Notes: generated by a model from the letters alone, not told the origin. A stretch of DNA of 64,000 bases from an uncultured Williamsia sp. (GCF_947494875.1 NZ_CANLWM010000008.1:269741-333740), one strand, 5' to 3'; counted from the first letter of the stretch, positions 16,813 to 26,715 are shown. A program made the numbers and translations.

Positions 16813-18294
16813 ATGACCGACACCATCGACACCCTGGCTGCGGCCTCCCCCGACTCGCACGACCACGACGAGCTCTACATCGGGGGACGCCGGCAGGCGC
16901 CGCACTCCACCGCCCGCCTCGAGGTGCGATCGCCGGCCACGGGCGAGCACGTGGGCAGCGCCCCCGACGGTGACGCGCAGGATGTCGACGCCGCCGTGCA
17001 GGCTGCGCGGGCCTCCTTCGAGTCCGGCGTGTGGAGCCGCACCGCGCCCTCCGACCGCGCCGCGGTGCTGCGCCGGGCGGCCGACCTCATCGAGGAGCGC
17101 ATCGCCTCGATCGCCGCACTGGTCTCCGGCGAGATGGGTGCCAGCGAAGGCGACATCGCCACGCTGCAGCAGCTACCCGGCACCGGCGTGCTGCGCGCCT
17201 ACGCCGACGCGATCGAGAACGACATCGCCTGGGTCGAGCACCGCACCGGCCTGTTCGGCACCACCCGTGTCGAGCGCGAACCCGTCGGTGTCGTCGGCGC
17301 GATCACCGCGTGGAACGTCCCGCTGTTCCTGGCGTGCAACAAGCTCGGGCCGTCGCTCGCCGCGGGGTGCTCCGTGGTGCTGAAGCCCGCGCCCGAGACC
17401 CCGCTCAGCGCGTTCGTCGTCGCGGAGATCTTCGCCGAGGCCGGCCTGCCCGAGGGTGTGCTGTCGGTGGTGACCGGCGGCGTCGAGACCGGAAAGGCCC
17501 TCGTCGACCACCCGGGAGTCGACAAGATCACGTTCACCGGCTCCACCCGGGCGGGCAAGCAGATCGGTGCCGCCTGCGGCGAGCAGCTGAAGAGTTGCCA
17601 GCTCGAACTCGGCGGCAAGTCCGCTGCGATCGTCCTCGAGGACGCGAACATCGACGAGATCGCCGGGATGCTCGCCTTCTACGGCCTGTTCAACACCGGC
17701 CAGGCGTGCGTCGCACAGACCCGCATCCTCATCCCTCGCAGCCGCCACGACGAGATCGTCGCCGCGGTGTCCGCCGCCGCGGAGGCGATGGCGCCCGGTC
17801 TCGTGCTGGGCCCGATCATCACCGAGAAGCAGCGCGACAAGATCGAGGACTACGTCCGCCTCGGCAAGGAGGCCGGCGCGACGACCGTCGTCGAGGGTGG
17901 TCGCCCCGAGGGCATGGACTCCGGCTACTACCTGTCGCCGACTGTCTTCGCCGACGTCACCAACGACATGCGCATCGCTCAGGAGGAGATCTTCGGTCCT
18001 GTCCTGGCCATCATCGACTACGACACCGTCGACGAGGCCGTCGAGATCGCCAACGACTCCGAGTACGGGCTCGCCGGCGCGATCTACACCGCCGACGTCG
18101 AGCGCGGCATCGAGATCGCAGGGCGGATCCGGACGGGGACGCTCGGGATCAACTGGTACGCCATCGATCCCGGTTCGCCGTTCGGCGGCTACAAGAACTC
18201 CGGTGTCGGCCGTGAGAACGGTCCCGAGGGAGTCATGAGCTACCTCGAGTCGAAGTCGATCATCCTGCCGATGGGGTACGAACCCACGGCGTAG
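16813..18294 (+). CDS. NAD-dependent aldehyde dehydrogenase, sterol-regulated
   Basis: A 493-residue aldehyde dehydrogenase of full length. Visible motifs include the AWNVPLF stretch of the cofactor site, the general-base segment ELGGKSA, the catalytic cysteine in FNTGQACVAQTR, and EEIFGPVL. The ATG at 16813 is chosen; the frame is open upstream to a GTG at 16771. A perfect KstR-type operator lies in its promoter, which ties it to sterol catabolism. A role in oxidising the side-chain aldehyde (C26 or C22) is plausible but not shown by sequence. Confidence 0.92.
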   Translation: MTDTIDTLAAASPDSHDHDELYIGGRRQAPHSTARLEVRSPATGEHVGSAPDGDAQDVDAAVQAARASFESGVWSRTAPSDRAAVLRRAADLIEERIASIAALVSGEMGASEGDIATLQQLPGTGVLRAYADAIENDIAWVEHRTGLFGTTRVEREPVGVVGAITAWNVPLFLACNKLGPSLAAGCSVVLKPAPETPLSAFVVAEIFAEAGLPEGVLSVVTGGVETGKALVDHPGVDKITFTGSTRAGKQIGAACGEQLKSCQLELGGKSAAIVLEDANIDEIAGMLAFYGLFNTGQACVAQTRILIPRSRHDEIVAAVSAAAEAMAPGLVLGPIITEKQRDKIEDYVRLGKEAGATTVVEGGRPEGMDSGYYLSPTVFADVTNDMRIAQEEIFGPVLAIIDYDTVDEAVEIANDSEYGLAGAIYTADVERGIEIAGRIRTGTLGINWYAIDPGSPFGGYKNSGVGRENGPEGVMSYLESKSIILPMGYEPTA

Positions 18295-18327
18295 CGCCGG
18301 GTCCGCCGGGGTTGTGCGAGCGCAGGA

Positions 18328-18339
18328 TACGGTCGGTGC
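18328..18339 (+). promoter_or_regulatory. Leaderless -10 element for the FKBP gene
   Basis: TACGGT at 18328-18333 fits TANNNT, followed by six bases and the ATG at 18340. There is no ribosome-binding site. The call rests on spacing. Confidence 0.5.
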
Positions 18340-18957
18340 ATGCGCCGTGATCTGAAGTCCGCCACCGCCGCCGTGTCCCTCGCCGTCGCCGTCGCCATCG
18401 TCGGTGCGGGCTGCGGGGACTCCGACTCGTCGAGTTCGTCGGCGTCGAGCACCACCACGACGACGGACACGGCGTCGGCCGGTACCGACACCACCGACAC
18501 GACGGCCGCTGCACCCACGAGCGCCGCACCGGTGCAGTCGGGTACGCCCGGCTCCCAGGGCATCCCGCAGATCACCGCGAACGCGACCGACACCGGCAAG
18601 GAGCCGACGATCGCCGCCGGCACGGGTACCCCGCCCAGCGACCTGCGCATCGCCGACCTGGTCCCCGGCAACGGTCGCACCGCGACCGCGGCCGACACCG
18701 TCTCGGTGCGCTATGTCGGCGCGCTCTACTCCGACGGGTCCGTCTTCGACGCGAGCTGGAAGGCGGGCGACACCCCCGTCGACTTCCCGCTGTCCGGCGT
18801 GGTCCCCGGCTTCGCCGACGGCATCGTCGGCATGAAGGTCGGCGGTCGCCGCGAGATCGTCATCCCCCCGGCCCTCGGTTACCGCGACCAGGCACAGCCG
18901 GGACTGCCCGCCAACTCGACTCTCGTCTTCGTCGTCGACCTCGTCGGGATCAGCTGA
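18340..18957 (+). CDS. FKBP-type peptidyl-prolyl isomerase, probable lipoprotein
   Basis: A 205-residue protein. A signal peptide ends in a lipobox-like VGAGC, followed by a Ser/Thr-rich linker of about 60 residues. The C-terminal half is an FKBP domain with VSVRYVGALYSDGSVFDASW, the FPLSGVVPGFADGIVGM core and the ALGYRDQA region. It should assist folding of exported proteins at the cell surface. Its stop lies three bases from the stop of the convergent mce-associated gene. Leaderless start likely. Confidence 0.9.
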   Translation: MRRDLKSATAAVSLAVAVAIVGAGCGDSDSSSSSASSTTTTTDTASAGTDTTDTTAAAPTSAAPVQSGTPGSQGIPQITANATDTGKEPTIAAGTGTPPSDLRIADLVPGNGRTATAADTVSVRYVGALYSDGSVFDASWKAGDTPVDFPLSGVVPGFADGIVGMKVGGRREIVIPPALGYRDQAQPGLPANSTLVFVVDLVGIS

Positions 18958-18960
18958 GCG

Positions 18961-19641
18961 TCAGCCCGCGGGGGCAGGGGTCGACCCGACCGGGGGCGCA
19001 GGAATCGACGATCCCGGCGGGGCCACTGCCCCACTGGCCGACGGCGCGCTCGACGGGTCGAGCTTCAGCTTCTGGCGCAGCGAGTCGTCGGTGATGACGG
19101 TGATGTCGTCGATGAGCCACCGGTCGCCCGAGCGCACCATCGAGTACTCGACGCGGCTCGGTTCGACGCGCACCAGTTGGTTGTCTCCCTTGGACACCGA
19201 CTGGTTCATGAAGATGAGCACCGTCGCACGGTTCGCCGACGCCGACGAGACGCCCGCCTCCTGGATGGTCACCGTCGAGGTGACCTTCTGCTGCTTCACC
19301 TGGGCCGACAGGTCGCTGGACTTCATGATGTCGTCGTAGGTGGTGCGGGCCTTCCCGACGAGCCCCGCCGTGGCCTGGGTGACATTGCCGTCGACGGTGG
19401 CGGGGTCGAAGCCGAACATGACCACGGCGTAGCGCTTCCCGGCGTCGAGGGCCGCCACGCGGGCGTCCTCCCGATCGGTCGCCGACGACCACCGCAGACC
19501 GAGCACGGTGGCCGCGACGGCGCCGGCGATCACCAGCAGGACGAGGATCGCGGCGACGATCCGCACCCGGGTCGACTTCCACGGGTTGTCGGACGCCGGT
19601 GATTCCTGGTCGGTCTCGTGGACCGCGGTGTCGGTGCTCAT
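18961..19641 (-). CDS. mam4B: Mce-associated membrane protein, last gene of the mce4-type operon
   Basis: The protein has 226 residues: a short cytoplasmic N-terminus, one membrane helix (VRIVAAILVLLVIAGAVAATVLG) and an extracytoplasmic domain, then a Pro/Ser-rich tail. This is the Mam layout (compare Rv3492c). Mam proteins stabilise or assist the Mce complex. The ATG at 19641 overlaps the previous stop by four bases (ATGA), so it belongs to the same translationally coupled operon. Confidence 0.87.
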   Translation of the reverse strand: MSTDTAVHETDQESPASDNPWKSTRVRIVAAILVLLVIAGAVAATVLGLRWSSATDREDARVAALDAGKRYAVVMFGFDPATVDGNVTQATAGLVGKARTTYDDIMKSSDLSAQVKQQKVTSTVTIQEAGVSSASANRATVLIFMNQSVSKGDNQLVRVEPSRVEYSMVRSGDRWLIDDITVITDDSLRQKLKLDPSSAPSASGAVAPPGSSIPAPPVGSTPAPAG

Positions 19642-20486
19642 GTCACCCACTCGTATCCGGTCAGCTTCATCTGACCGTCGATCCGTGAGACCGTGACCTT
19701 CCACCGGAACGTCTGCACCACCGGCTGCGGGTTGTTCATCGTCCAGCCGGACACGATGAGCACGGTCGCCTGATCGGCGTCGCTGGAGACGACGGCGTCG
19801 GCGAGGATGGTCCCCTTCGTCGTCACGTTCTGGGACTTGATGAGGTCGACGGTCTGCTGCAGCGTCTGCGACGTGTCCTCGAGCGCCTTGCCGCTCGCGT
19901 CCCTGCGGAACTCGTCGAGCGTGGAGTCGACGGTGGACGGGCTCAACGACGTCAGGTTCACCACCATCTGACGCGCGAACGCGACATACTCGGCGCGCTG
20001 AGCGGCGCGGTCGTCGATGCGCGAGGTGCTGACGGCGAAGAACACCGAGACCGCGGCGAGTCCGGCGATCACGAGGATCGCGAGTGTCCCGCTCAGGTAG
20101 AGACCGAGACGCGACCGGCGCACGGGCGCCTTCTTCGCGACCGACGGTGCGCCGCGGCGGCGTTCGCGATAGCTCAGCGTCGCACCCGACCGGGCGGGTG
20201 CGGCCTCGGTCGACGCCGCCTCGGTGGCCTGGGCCGAAGGCGTGTCGGATTCCGGTGCTGCAGAGGGCTTGTGAGCGGCGCCGTCGGTGAGGCGGCTCTT
20301 CCGGAGCGAGGTGATCGGGGCCGATCGACGGATGGGGCGCGCGGCGGTGGTCGACGTCGACGAGGCGGTCGTCGGTGACGCGCCGGCCGACGACGTCTCT
20401 CCCGCGGGCGGTCCGGCCGGGCGACGAACCCGCCGTCGCGTGCGGCGTGCGTCGGCATCGACGCGAACGTCTGCGTCCGCGCTCAT
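19638..20486 (-). CDS. mam4A: Mce-associated membrane protein
   Basis: The protein has 282 residues. About 130 residues of Arg/Ala/Ser/Thr-rich cytoplasmic sequence precede one membrane helix (GLYLSGTLAILVIAGLAAVSVFF), followed by an NTF2-like extracytoplasmic domain. It is equivalent by position to Rv3493c. The long basic N-terminal extension is unusual for the group. The start ATG 20486 overlaps the mce4F stop by four bases. Confidence 0.87.
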   Translation of the reverse strand: MSADADVRVDADARRTRRRVRRPAGPPAGETSSAGASPTTASSTSTTAARPIRRSAPITSLRKSRLTDGAAHKPSAAPESDTPSAQATEAASTEAAPARSGATLSYRERRRGAPSVAKKAPVRRSRLGLYLSGTLAILVIAGLAAVSVFFAVSTSRIDDRAAQRAEYVAFARQMVVNLTSLSPSTVDSTLDEFRRDASGKALEDTSQTLQQTVDLIKSQNVTTKGTILADAVVSSDADQATVLIVSGWTMNNPQPVVQTFRWKVTVSRIDGQMKLTGYEWVT

Positions 20487-21916
20487 CCCGACACCGTCCC
20501 GGTGATCAGGCCCTGCCATGTGGTGCTTCCTCCTCGGGCGGCGTCCTGCCCGCCGGTCGCGTCGCCCGCGGCGACGGCGTAGGTCTTGCCGTCAGGGCCG
20601 ATCGCCGTGCCCGACCCCGGATCGTACGCGCCGGCGTAGACCGAGGGCTTCCCGTCGTAGGCGGACGGGGTGGCCGGCGTGAGCTTGCCGTCGGGCAGGC
20701 CGCTGATGCCCGGCAGGCCCTGGGGGAACGGCACGTTCTCGGCCAGCGGCTTGTACCCGGTCCGGCACTCCTCGGGCGTCGGTGCACGCCGGCCCGGGAA
20801 CTCGACGCACGGGAAGTTGCGGGTGCCGCGTACTGCGACGTTGGAGTCCTGCGGGACGCGGCACAGCAGACCCGGCGGGATCTCCTGCGGGGTCTGGATG
20901 GCCGGGGACCGCCGCTGCGAGGCGGGCAGGAATCCGACGGTGCAGGTACCGGGGTCCTGGAAGCCGAGCGCGAAGTCGACGTTGGCGCCCTTGCGGGGGT
21001 CCTCGTTGTTCACCGCTGACACCAGCGCCTGCAGGACCCGCGGGTAGAGCACCAACACCTGGCGCAGGTTCGGCAGGTAGACGGCCAGTGTCTTGCCGGC
21101 GGTCGCGATGTTGTCGATGAGCAGCGGCAGCGTCTGGTTGAACGAGGTGAAGAGATCCCGTGCCTGCGAGACGGTTGCGGGGCCCTTTGCGAGGATGTCG
21201 CGCACCTCGGGATCGTTCTCGCGGAGCTGGTCGGTGAACGCGGCGACGTTCGCCGTCCACTGCCGGATCTCGCCGACGGTCGCGGTCTGCGTCTCCAGCA
21301 GCGGCTCGGCCTGCTCGATCAGTGTGCGGGTGACAGTGGAGTTGCGGTTCGCCTCCCCCGCGAACAGCGTCAGCGAGTCCAGGAGTCGTTGCAGCTCATC
21401 GGCGTTGCCGTTGAATGCGTCGAACGTCTCGTCGAGCACCCGCCGCAGCTTGCTGCTCTGTACCGACTTCAGCAGCGCGTCGGTGCGGTCGACGAGGGTG
21501 GAGATCTCGGTCGGCACCGTCCCGTTGCGGATCGTCGACCCGTCGCGCAACATCCCGCCGCCCGTGGCGTCTTTCGGCGTGAACTGCACGAACTGTTCGC
21601 CGACCGCGGAGACGCTCTGGACCGAGACCGCGGAGGACGCGGGGATCTTGTGATCGCTGGCGATGGACAGGTCGGCGCGGACCCCGGTGGAGGTGAGCGT
21701 GACGGATTCGACCCGACCGACGGTCACCCCGCGGTAGGTGACGTTCGCGTTCGGGTACAGGCCGCCGGTGTTCGGCAGGTCGAGATGCACGGTGTAGCGC
21801 CCGATCCCGAGCATCGTCGGCACCTGGACGTAGAAGACGCCGACCACGACGAGTGACACCACGGCCACGAGCGAGAAGATGGCCAGCTGGATGCGGACGA
21901 ACCGGGAGATGGTCAC
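20483..21916 (-). CDS. mce4F: Mce-family protein Mce4F
   Basis: A 477-residue protein with an N-terminal membrane anchor (IQLAIFSLVAVVSLVVVGVFYV), then the MlaD/Mce domain (about residues 40-115), then a long helical region and a Pro/Gly-rich tail. Six different Mce proteins form the hexameric tube that carries lipid across the periplasm in mycobacteria; Mce4 carries cholesterol. The start is a GTG overlapping the mce4E stop. Confidence 0.93.
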   Translation of the reverse strand: MTISRFVRIQLAIFSLVAVVSLVVVGVFYVQVPTMLGIGRYTVHLDLPNTGGLYPNANVTYRGVTVGRVESVTLTSTGVRADLSIASDHKIPASSAVSVQSVSAVGEQFVQFTPKDATGGGMLRDGSTIRNGTVPTEISTLVDRTDALLKSVQSSKLRRVLDETFDAFNGNADELQRLLDSLTLFAGEANRNSTVTRTLIEQAEPLLETQTATVGEIRQWTANVAAFTDQLRENDPEVRDILAKGPATVSQARDLFTSFNQTLPLLIDNIATAGKTLAVYLPNLRQVLVLYPRVLQALVSAVNNEDPRKGANVDFALGFQDPGTCTVGFLPASQRRSPAIQTPQEIPPGLLCRVPQDSNVAVRGTRNFPCVEFPGRRAPTPEECRTGYKPLAENVPFPQGLPGISGLPDGKLTPATPSAYDGKPSVYAGAYDPGSGTAIGPDGKTYAVAAGDATGGQDAARGGSTTWQGLITGTVSG

Positions 21917-23193
21917 GGTCGGCCTCCGCTCGGTGCGGGCTTCGGGGTCGACGGGGCGGTCGACGACCCTGCCGGCGGCGAGCTCGTCGCGCCCGTGTCG
22001 TCCTGCAGCGGCGCGAGGAACGGGTTCACGTTGCGCTTCGCCGCGCCCGCGGGGGTTCCCAGCGCGGCCTCCGGTCCGTAGACGGATGCGGGGTTGTTGA
22101 GACCGAGGCTCCGGAAGAGCCCGCGGCCGAGGCGTCCGTTGGTCAGGTCGAGCTGGATCACGCCGTTCACGAAGTCGCCCTTGACGATCTTGGGGATCAC
22201 CGACTCCGCGAACGGGAAGGTGATCAGTACGCCGAGCGACCGCGTCAACGACTGGCCGCTGTCCTGCAGCTGCGCCAACACGGGACGCAGGTTGCTCACG
22301 ATGGTCGTGATGTCCTGGCTGTTCGCGTCGAGGATGTCGTCGACGGTCTTGCTCAGCCGCCCCGTCGAGCCGAGCGTGTCGGTGAGGTTGCTTCGTTGGT
22401 CGACGAGGAGCTTCAGCGACGCCGGGAGCTGGGTCAGCGCACGGTCGACGGCGGGCTGCTGGTCGTCGATGCTCGCCGCCAGCCGATCGATGCCCGAGAT
22501 GGCGTCGATGATGTCGTCGCGCTGGGCGTCGAGGTCGGAGACGAGGGTGGTGAGGCGCGGGATGAGGGCACGGATGGTGTCCTCCCGGCCGTTCAGCGCG
22601 TTGGACAGTTCGTGGACCACGTCACCGATCTGCGCGAGGCCGCCGCCGTTGAGGACCACCGACAGCGAGCTGAGCACCTGCTCGACCGTGGGGTAGGTGC
22701 ACTGCGAGACCTGTTGCGCCTCCGTCACGTCGGCGATGGCGGGGCGGTTGTCGGGGGTGGGGACCTCCGCCTGGTCGGGGCAGTTCGTCGACGTCAGACG
22801 ACCTCCCGGCGGGAGGACACCGCCGGACGGCTTCTCCGGCTGCACGATCTGCAGGTTCAGCGAGCCGAGGACGCTGGTGAGACCGACCACGGCGTACGAG
22901 CCGGCGGGCACACGGGTGCCCTTGTTCAGCCGCAGGGTGATCCGGGCCTTCCAGTTCTCGACGGTGGTCCGCCCGACGCTGCCGACGGTCGCGTCGTTCA
23001 TCAGCACGGGGGCGTTCTCGACGAGATTGGCCGCGTTGGGCAGGACCGCCGTCAGCTCGTAGGACCCGTCGCCGGTGCCCTGCGCGCCCGGGATGGGCAG
23101 CGAGTTCAAACCCTGGAAGGAACAGGCGGAGGTCGCGAGGACGGCGGCGACCGTCACGCCGATCGCCGCGGTCCGGATCCGGCGGGCGCTCAT
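21913..23193 (-). CDS. mce4E: Mce-family lipoprotein Mce4E (LprN type)
   Basis: The protein has 426 residues. The signal peptide ends in a lipobox-like TSAC followed by SFQGLNSLPIPG, as expected of the one lipidated member of each Mce set. The MlaD domain follows, then a helical region and a Pro/Ser-rich C-terminus. The ATG at 23193 overlaps the mce4D stop by four bases; the frame is open further upstream but that part overlaps mce4D. Confidence 0.93.
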   Translation of the reverse strand: MSARRIRTAAIGVTVAAVLATSACSFQGLNSLPIPGAQGTGDGSYELTAVLPNAANLVENAPVLMNDATVGSVGRTTVENWKARITLRLNKGTRVPAGSYAVVGLTSVLGSLNLQIVQPEKPSGGVLPPGGRLTSTNCPDQAEVPTPDNRPAIADVTEAQQVSQCTYPTVEQVLSSLSVVLNGGGLAQIGDVVHELSNALNGREDTIRALIPRLTTLVSDLDAQRDDIIDAISGIDRLAASIDDQQPAVDRALTQLPASLKLLVDQRSNLTDTLGSTGRLSKTVDDILDANSQDITTIVSNLRPVLAQLQDSGQSLTRSLGVLITFPFAESVIPKIVKGDFVNGVIQLDLTNGRLGRGLFRSLGLNNPASVYGPEAALGTPAGAAKRNVNPFLAPLQDDTGATSSPPAGSSTAPSTPKPAPSGGRP

Positions 23194-24482
23194 CCCTGGC
23201 CCCCGAACGGCACGAGCAGGCCGGCGAGTCCGACGTTGCCACCGAACGCCTTCCGGGTCTGCGCGTCCTGGTCGATGATGCCCTGCTTCGCCCGCGCCTC
23301 CGTCGACGCGTTCTGGTAGGTGACCTGCCCGGGGAGCGCGTTGCGGCCGGTCACCGGATTCGTCAGGAACGGCGGGTAGTTCACCGAGATCGTCGAGATC
23401 AACGGGCCCAGGACGTCGACACACTTCGCCGCGTCCTGCGGTGTACTGCCCGGACGGTCGTTGCCGGCGATCGTCCCGCACAGCAGGTTGATCAGGTTGC
23501 CGAACTGGCCGAGACCGAAGATGCCGCTCAACGACGCCGTCATGGGGTTGTAGATGTTGTAGAAGTTCGACAGCTGCGTGGGCGCCGAGTGCAGCAGACC
23601 CCGGATCTGCTCGTCCTTGCGGGCGAGGATGTCGGTCGTGTCCGCCAGGCGGGCCACCGACTCCGTGAGGCGACGCCCGTTGGTGTCGATGAACGTCTTG
23701 AGGTCCCCCAACGCGCTGTCGAGGTTGGTGAGCGCGCCGTCGAGGTTGCGCGTGTTGTCGGCGAGAACCTGGCTGACCGAGGCGATCCGGCCGTTGAACT
23801 GGACGATCTCGTCGTGGCTACGGGAGAGCGCGTCGGTGAGCGTCTGGAGGTTGCGGATGGTGGCGAAGAGGTCACCGCGGTTGTCCGCCAGGGTCTTCGT
23901 CAGCGCCGAGAGCTCACGGACCGAGTTGCCGATGGCGGCACCGTTGCCGTCGAGGTTCTTGTCGGCCGTGTCGACCAGGCGCGCGACCGAACCCGGGTCG
24001 GCGCCGTCGGGACCCACCGCCTCGGACAGCTTCGTCAGCTGCGCCTTGATCTGATCCCACTCCACCGGGACCGCGGTGCGGTTCATCGGGATCGACGAAC
24101 CGGCCTTCATCTCCGGACCGGTGTCGAACACCGGGTTCAGCTGGATGAACCGCCCGGACACCAGACTCTGCGCGACGATCACCGCGGTGGCGTCCGCGGG
24201 GACGCGGACATCACGGTCGACGTGGAACTCGACCTTCACGTCGTCCGACCGCGGTGTGATGGAGGCGATCGAACCGACGTCGACACCGATGACCTTCACC
24301 GGGTCGCCGGGGTACAGCCCGTTCACCTCGGTGAAGTAGGCGGTGTAGCTCTTGTAGGTCACGCGCTCGTAGGCCATGTAGGCCGCGATCACGACGACGA
24401 TGATGACCAGCGTCGCGACGAGACCGATCCAGAATCGGCGACCGAGGTTGGCGGGGCTGAGGTTCTGCACGCTGAAGGTCAT
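23190..24482 (-). CDS. mce4D: Mce-family protein Mce4D
   Basis: The protein has 430 residues. The membrane anchor is at about 17-38 (FWIGLVATLVIIVVVIAAYMAY), the MlaD domain includes VNGLYPGDPVKVIGVDVG, and a long heptad-rich helical region precedes a globular C-terminus with two cysteines. It starts at ATG 24482, overlapping the mce4C stop. Confidence 0.93.
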   Translation of the reverse strand: MTFSVQNLSPANLGRRFWIGLVATLVIIVVVIAAYMAYERVTYKSYTAYFTEVNGLYPGDPVKVIGVDVGSIASITPRSDDVKVEFHVDRDVRVPADATAVIVAQSLVSGRFIQLNPVFDTGPEMKAGSSIPMNRTAVPVEWDQIKAQLTKLSEAVGPDGADPGSVARLVDTADKNLDGNGAAIGNSVRELSALTKTLADNRGDLFATIRNLQTLTDALSRSHDEIVQFNGRIASVSQVLADNTRNLDGALTNLDSALGDLKTFIDTNGRRLTESVARLADTTDILARKDEQIRGLLHSAPTQLSNFYNIYNPMTASLSGIFGLGQFGNLINLLCGTIAGNDRPGSTPQDAAKCVDVLGPLISTISVNYPPFLTNPVTGRNALPGQVTYQNASTEARAKQGIIDQDAQTRKAFGGNVGLAGLLVPFGGQG

Positions 24483-25645
24483 CCCTGCCCCCTGTCGCGG
24501 GGGGTGTCGGGGATCGGGATCGACCGGTTCGGGTCGCTCTCCGCGTCGGGCCGGGCGAAGAAGTTCGACAGGAACAGCGGGTTGCCGCTGTAGGTGAACG
24601 CCTTGTACGCCTCCGGGTACTTCTGCTGCAGGAGCAGCAGGAAGGTGTTCGTGTAGTCACCGAACGTCGGGATGCCCACGAACGACGAGAAGTACGGTCC
24701 GCTCGAGACGGCCTCACCGACGACGTTGGCGTACGGACCGAGCCGGTCGAGGGTGGCGTTCAGGTTCTGCCGGTTGTCCTCGAGGATGGTCAGCGCCTTG
24801 TTCAGGTTGGTCAGCACCGGGTCCAGCTGCGCGTTGTTGTCGGCGATGAACCCGCTGACCTGCGCAGCCACGTTCTTGACGCCGACGATCAACTCGCCCA
24901 GCGCCATCCGGCGCGCCTGGAGCTCCCCCAGCAGCGAGTTCCCGTCGACCAGCAGCTGGTCGATCTGCTTGCTGCGCTTGGCGACGATGTCGGTCACCGA
25001 GTTCGCCCGCGCGAGCAGCGACCGCAGCGCATCGTCTCGGTCGGAGATGGACTTCGACAGCCGCGCGACGCCGTCGACGGCGCCGCGGACCTGGGGCGGG
25101 GTGTCGGAGAACGTGTCGGACAACGTGTTCAGCGCGCGGTTGAGAGTCGCGGTGTCGGTCTGCTCCAGCGTCGACGTCGTGTCGTCCAGGGCGTCGGTGA
25201 GCGAGTAGGGCGCCAGGGTGTTGCGGAAGGGGATGGAGTCACCCGGCCGCAGCCGGCCGCTGCCGTGCGGCTCGACGGTCAGGTTCCGACGTCCCAGAAC
25301 GGTCTCGGTCTTGATCGACGCCTGGCTGTCCGCTCCGACGTCCGTGCCGTCGGCCATCGTGAACGACACCTTCGCCGCGGTACGGCCGCGGGCGGTCCCG
25401 TCGTCGGTGTGCGCCAACGAGATCCCGTTCACGGTGCCGACCTGCACACCGGACACCACGACGACGTCGCCGGGGCGCAGACCACCGGCGTCGGAGAAGT
25501 AGGCGGTGTACACACTGCCGGTGGACAGGTAGGGCAGCTTGTCCATCTGCAGGGCGGTGATCACGACGAGCGCGGTGACGACCACGCCGATGATGCCGAT
25601 GCGCGCGCGACCGTTGCCGCGACGGGGGGTGAAGGAGAACGTCAT
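24479..25645 (-). CDS. mce4C: Mce-family protein Mce4C
   Basis: The protein has 388 residues. A membrane anchor (ARIGIIGVVVTALVVITALQM) is followed by the MlaD domain with GGLRPGDVVVVSGVQVG and a helical region. The ATG at 25645 overlaps the mce4B stop by four bases. The frame is open further upstream, but this start fits the coupling seen in the whole operon. Confidence 0.93.
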   Translation of the reverse strand: MTFSFTPRRGNGRARIGIIGVVVTALVVITALQMDKLPYLSTGSVYTAYFSDAGGLRPGDVVVVSGVQVGTVNGISLAHTDDGTARGRTAAKVSFTMADGTDVGADSQASIKTETVLGRRNLTVEPHGSGRLRPGDSIPFRNTLAPYSLTDALDDTTSTLEQTDTATLNRALNTLSDTFSDTPPQVRGAVDGVARLSKSISDRDDALRSLLARANSVTDIVAKRSKQIDQLLVDGNSLLGELQARRMALGELIVGVKNVAAQVSGFIADNNAQLDPVLTNLNKALTILEDNRQNLNATLDRLGPYANVVGEAVSSGPYFSSFVGIPTFGDYTNTFLLLLQQKYPEAYKAFTYSGNPLFLSNFFARPDAESDPNRSIPIPDTPRDRGQG

Positions 25646-26715
25646 CTCGGGGTCGCACACCTCCCGCCCGGGTTCGTCGTCGGGTTCGCGTTGTTGACCG
25701 ACCTGTACACGATCTCCTCGTGGTTCGGGCCGGTGAAGAACAGATCGACACGGCAGAGCCAGATCTGCAGCCACGCACCGTAACTGCCGAGGTTCGTCAG
25801 CTTCTTGAAGTCCTCGGGCAGACGTCCGAGCAGTCCTCGGAGGTAGGGCGCGTCGGCGTCGACGGCGCCGGCGACCGCCCCGGTGCTGCTGACGATGCGC
25901 TGCAGGTTCGGGCGGTTGGTGTCGAGCAGGTCGGCGAGTCCGTTCGTGGCCTGCGAGATGTCGGTCACCGCCTGGCCGATGGTCCCGCGGTCGTTCGCCA
26001 AGCCGGACACCAACTGCTGCAGGCGGTCCAGCGACGAGTCGAGTCCGGACTTGTCGGCGTCGAGGGTACCCAGCGCGGTGTTGAGGTTGTCGATGACGCT
26101 GCCGATGAGGCGGTCGCGGTCGGCGATCGAGTTCGTGAACGACGCCGTGGTCCGCAGCAGCTGCGTCAGACCGGCGCCCTGCCCCTGGAAGACCTGGATG
26201 AGCGAGTTCGACAGCTTGTTCACCTCGTCGGGGGCGAGGGTGTTGAACAGCGGCTTGAACCCGCCGAGGAGCTTGTCGAGGTCGAGCGCGGGCGAGGTCT
26301 GCGAGACGGGGATGTGCCCGCCGGCGGGCAGCAGGGCCGCCGGGTCACCGGTTCCCTCGGTGAGTTCGAGATACCGGTCGCCGGTGAGGTTCTCGTAGCG
26401 GACGTTCGCGTGGACCGACCGTGGCAGGCGGTACTGCTCGTCGACCGAGAAGTCGACGGCCGCGGTGTTGTCCCGGTTCAGCGAGACGCTCGCGACCTTG
26501 CCGACCTCGACGCCGGCGATACGCACCTTCGTCCCCGACTTCAGCTGCGACGCGTTCGAGAAGGTCGCCGAGTAGTCGCTGGTCGAACCGCTGCGGTACT
26601 GGCTGAACACGACGACCAGCCCGACGAAGACGAGCACCATCGCGACCGCGAACGCGCCGAGCTTTATCGCGGTGCGGCGGAACTCGATGTGGCGCTGCTT
26701 GAGAGGGTCAACCAC
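25642..26715 (-). CDS. mce4B: Mce-family protein Mce4B
   Basis: The protein has 357 residues. The anchor is near residues 17-37 (AIKLGAFAVAMVLVFVGLVVV), followed by the MlaD domain (SQLKSGTKVRIAGVEVGKV) and a helical region. It starts at GTG 26715 and overlaps mce4A by eight bases, slightly more than the four-base overlaps elsewhere in the operon. Confidence 0.93.
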   Translation of the reverse strand: MVDPLKQRHIEFRRTAIKLGAFAVAMVLVFVGLVVVFSQYRSGSTSDYSATFSNASQLKSGTKVRIAGVEVGKVASVSLNRDNTAAVDFSVDEQYRLPRSVHANVRYENLTGDRYLELTEGTGDPAALLPAGGHIPVSQTSPALDLDKLLGGFKPLFNTLAPDEVNKLSNSLIQVFQGQGAGLTQLLRTTASFTNSIADRDRLIGSVIDNLNTALGTLDADKSGLDSSLDRLQQLVSGLANDRGTIGQAVTDISQATNGLADLLDTNRPNLQRIVSSTGAVAGAVDADAPYLRGLLGRLPEDFKKLTNLGSYGAWLQIWLCRVDLFFTGPNHEEIVYRSVNNANPTTNPGGRCATPR

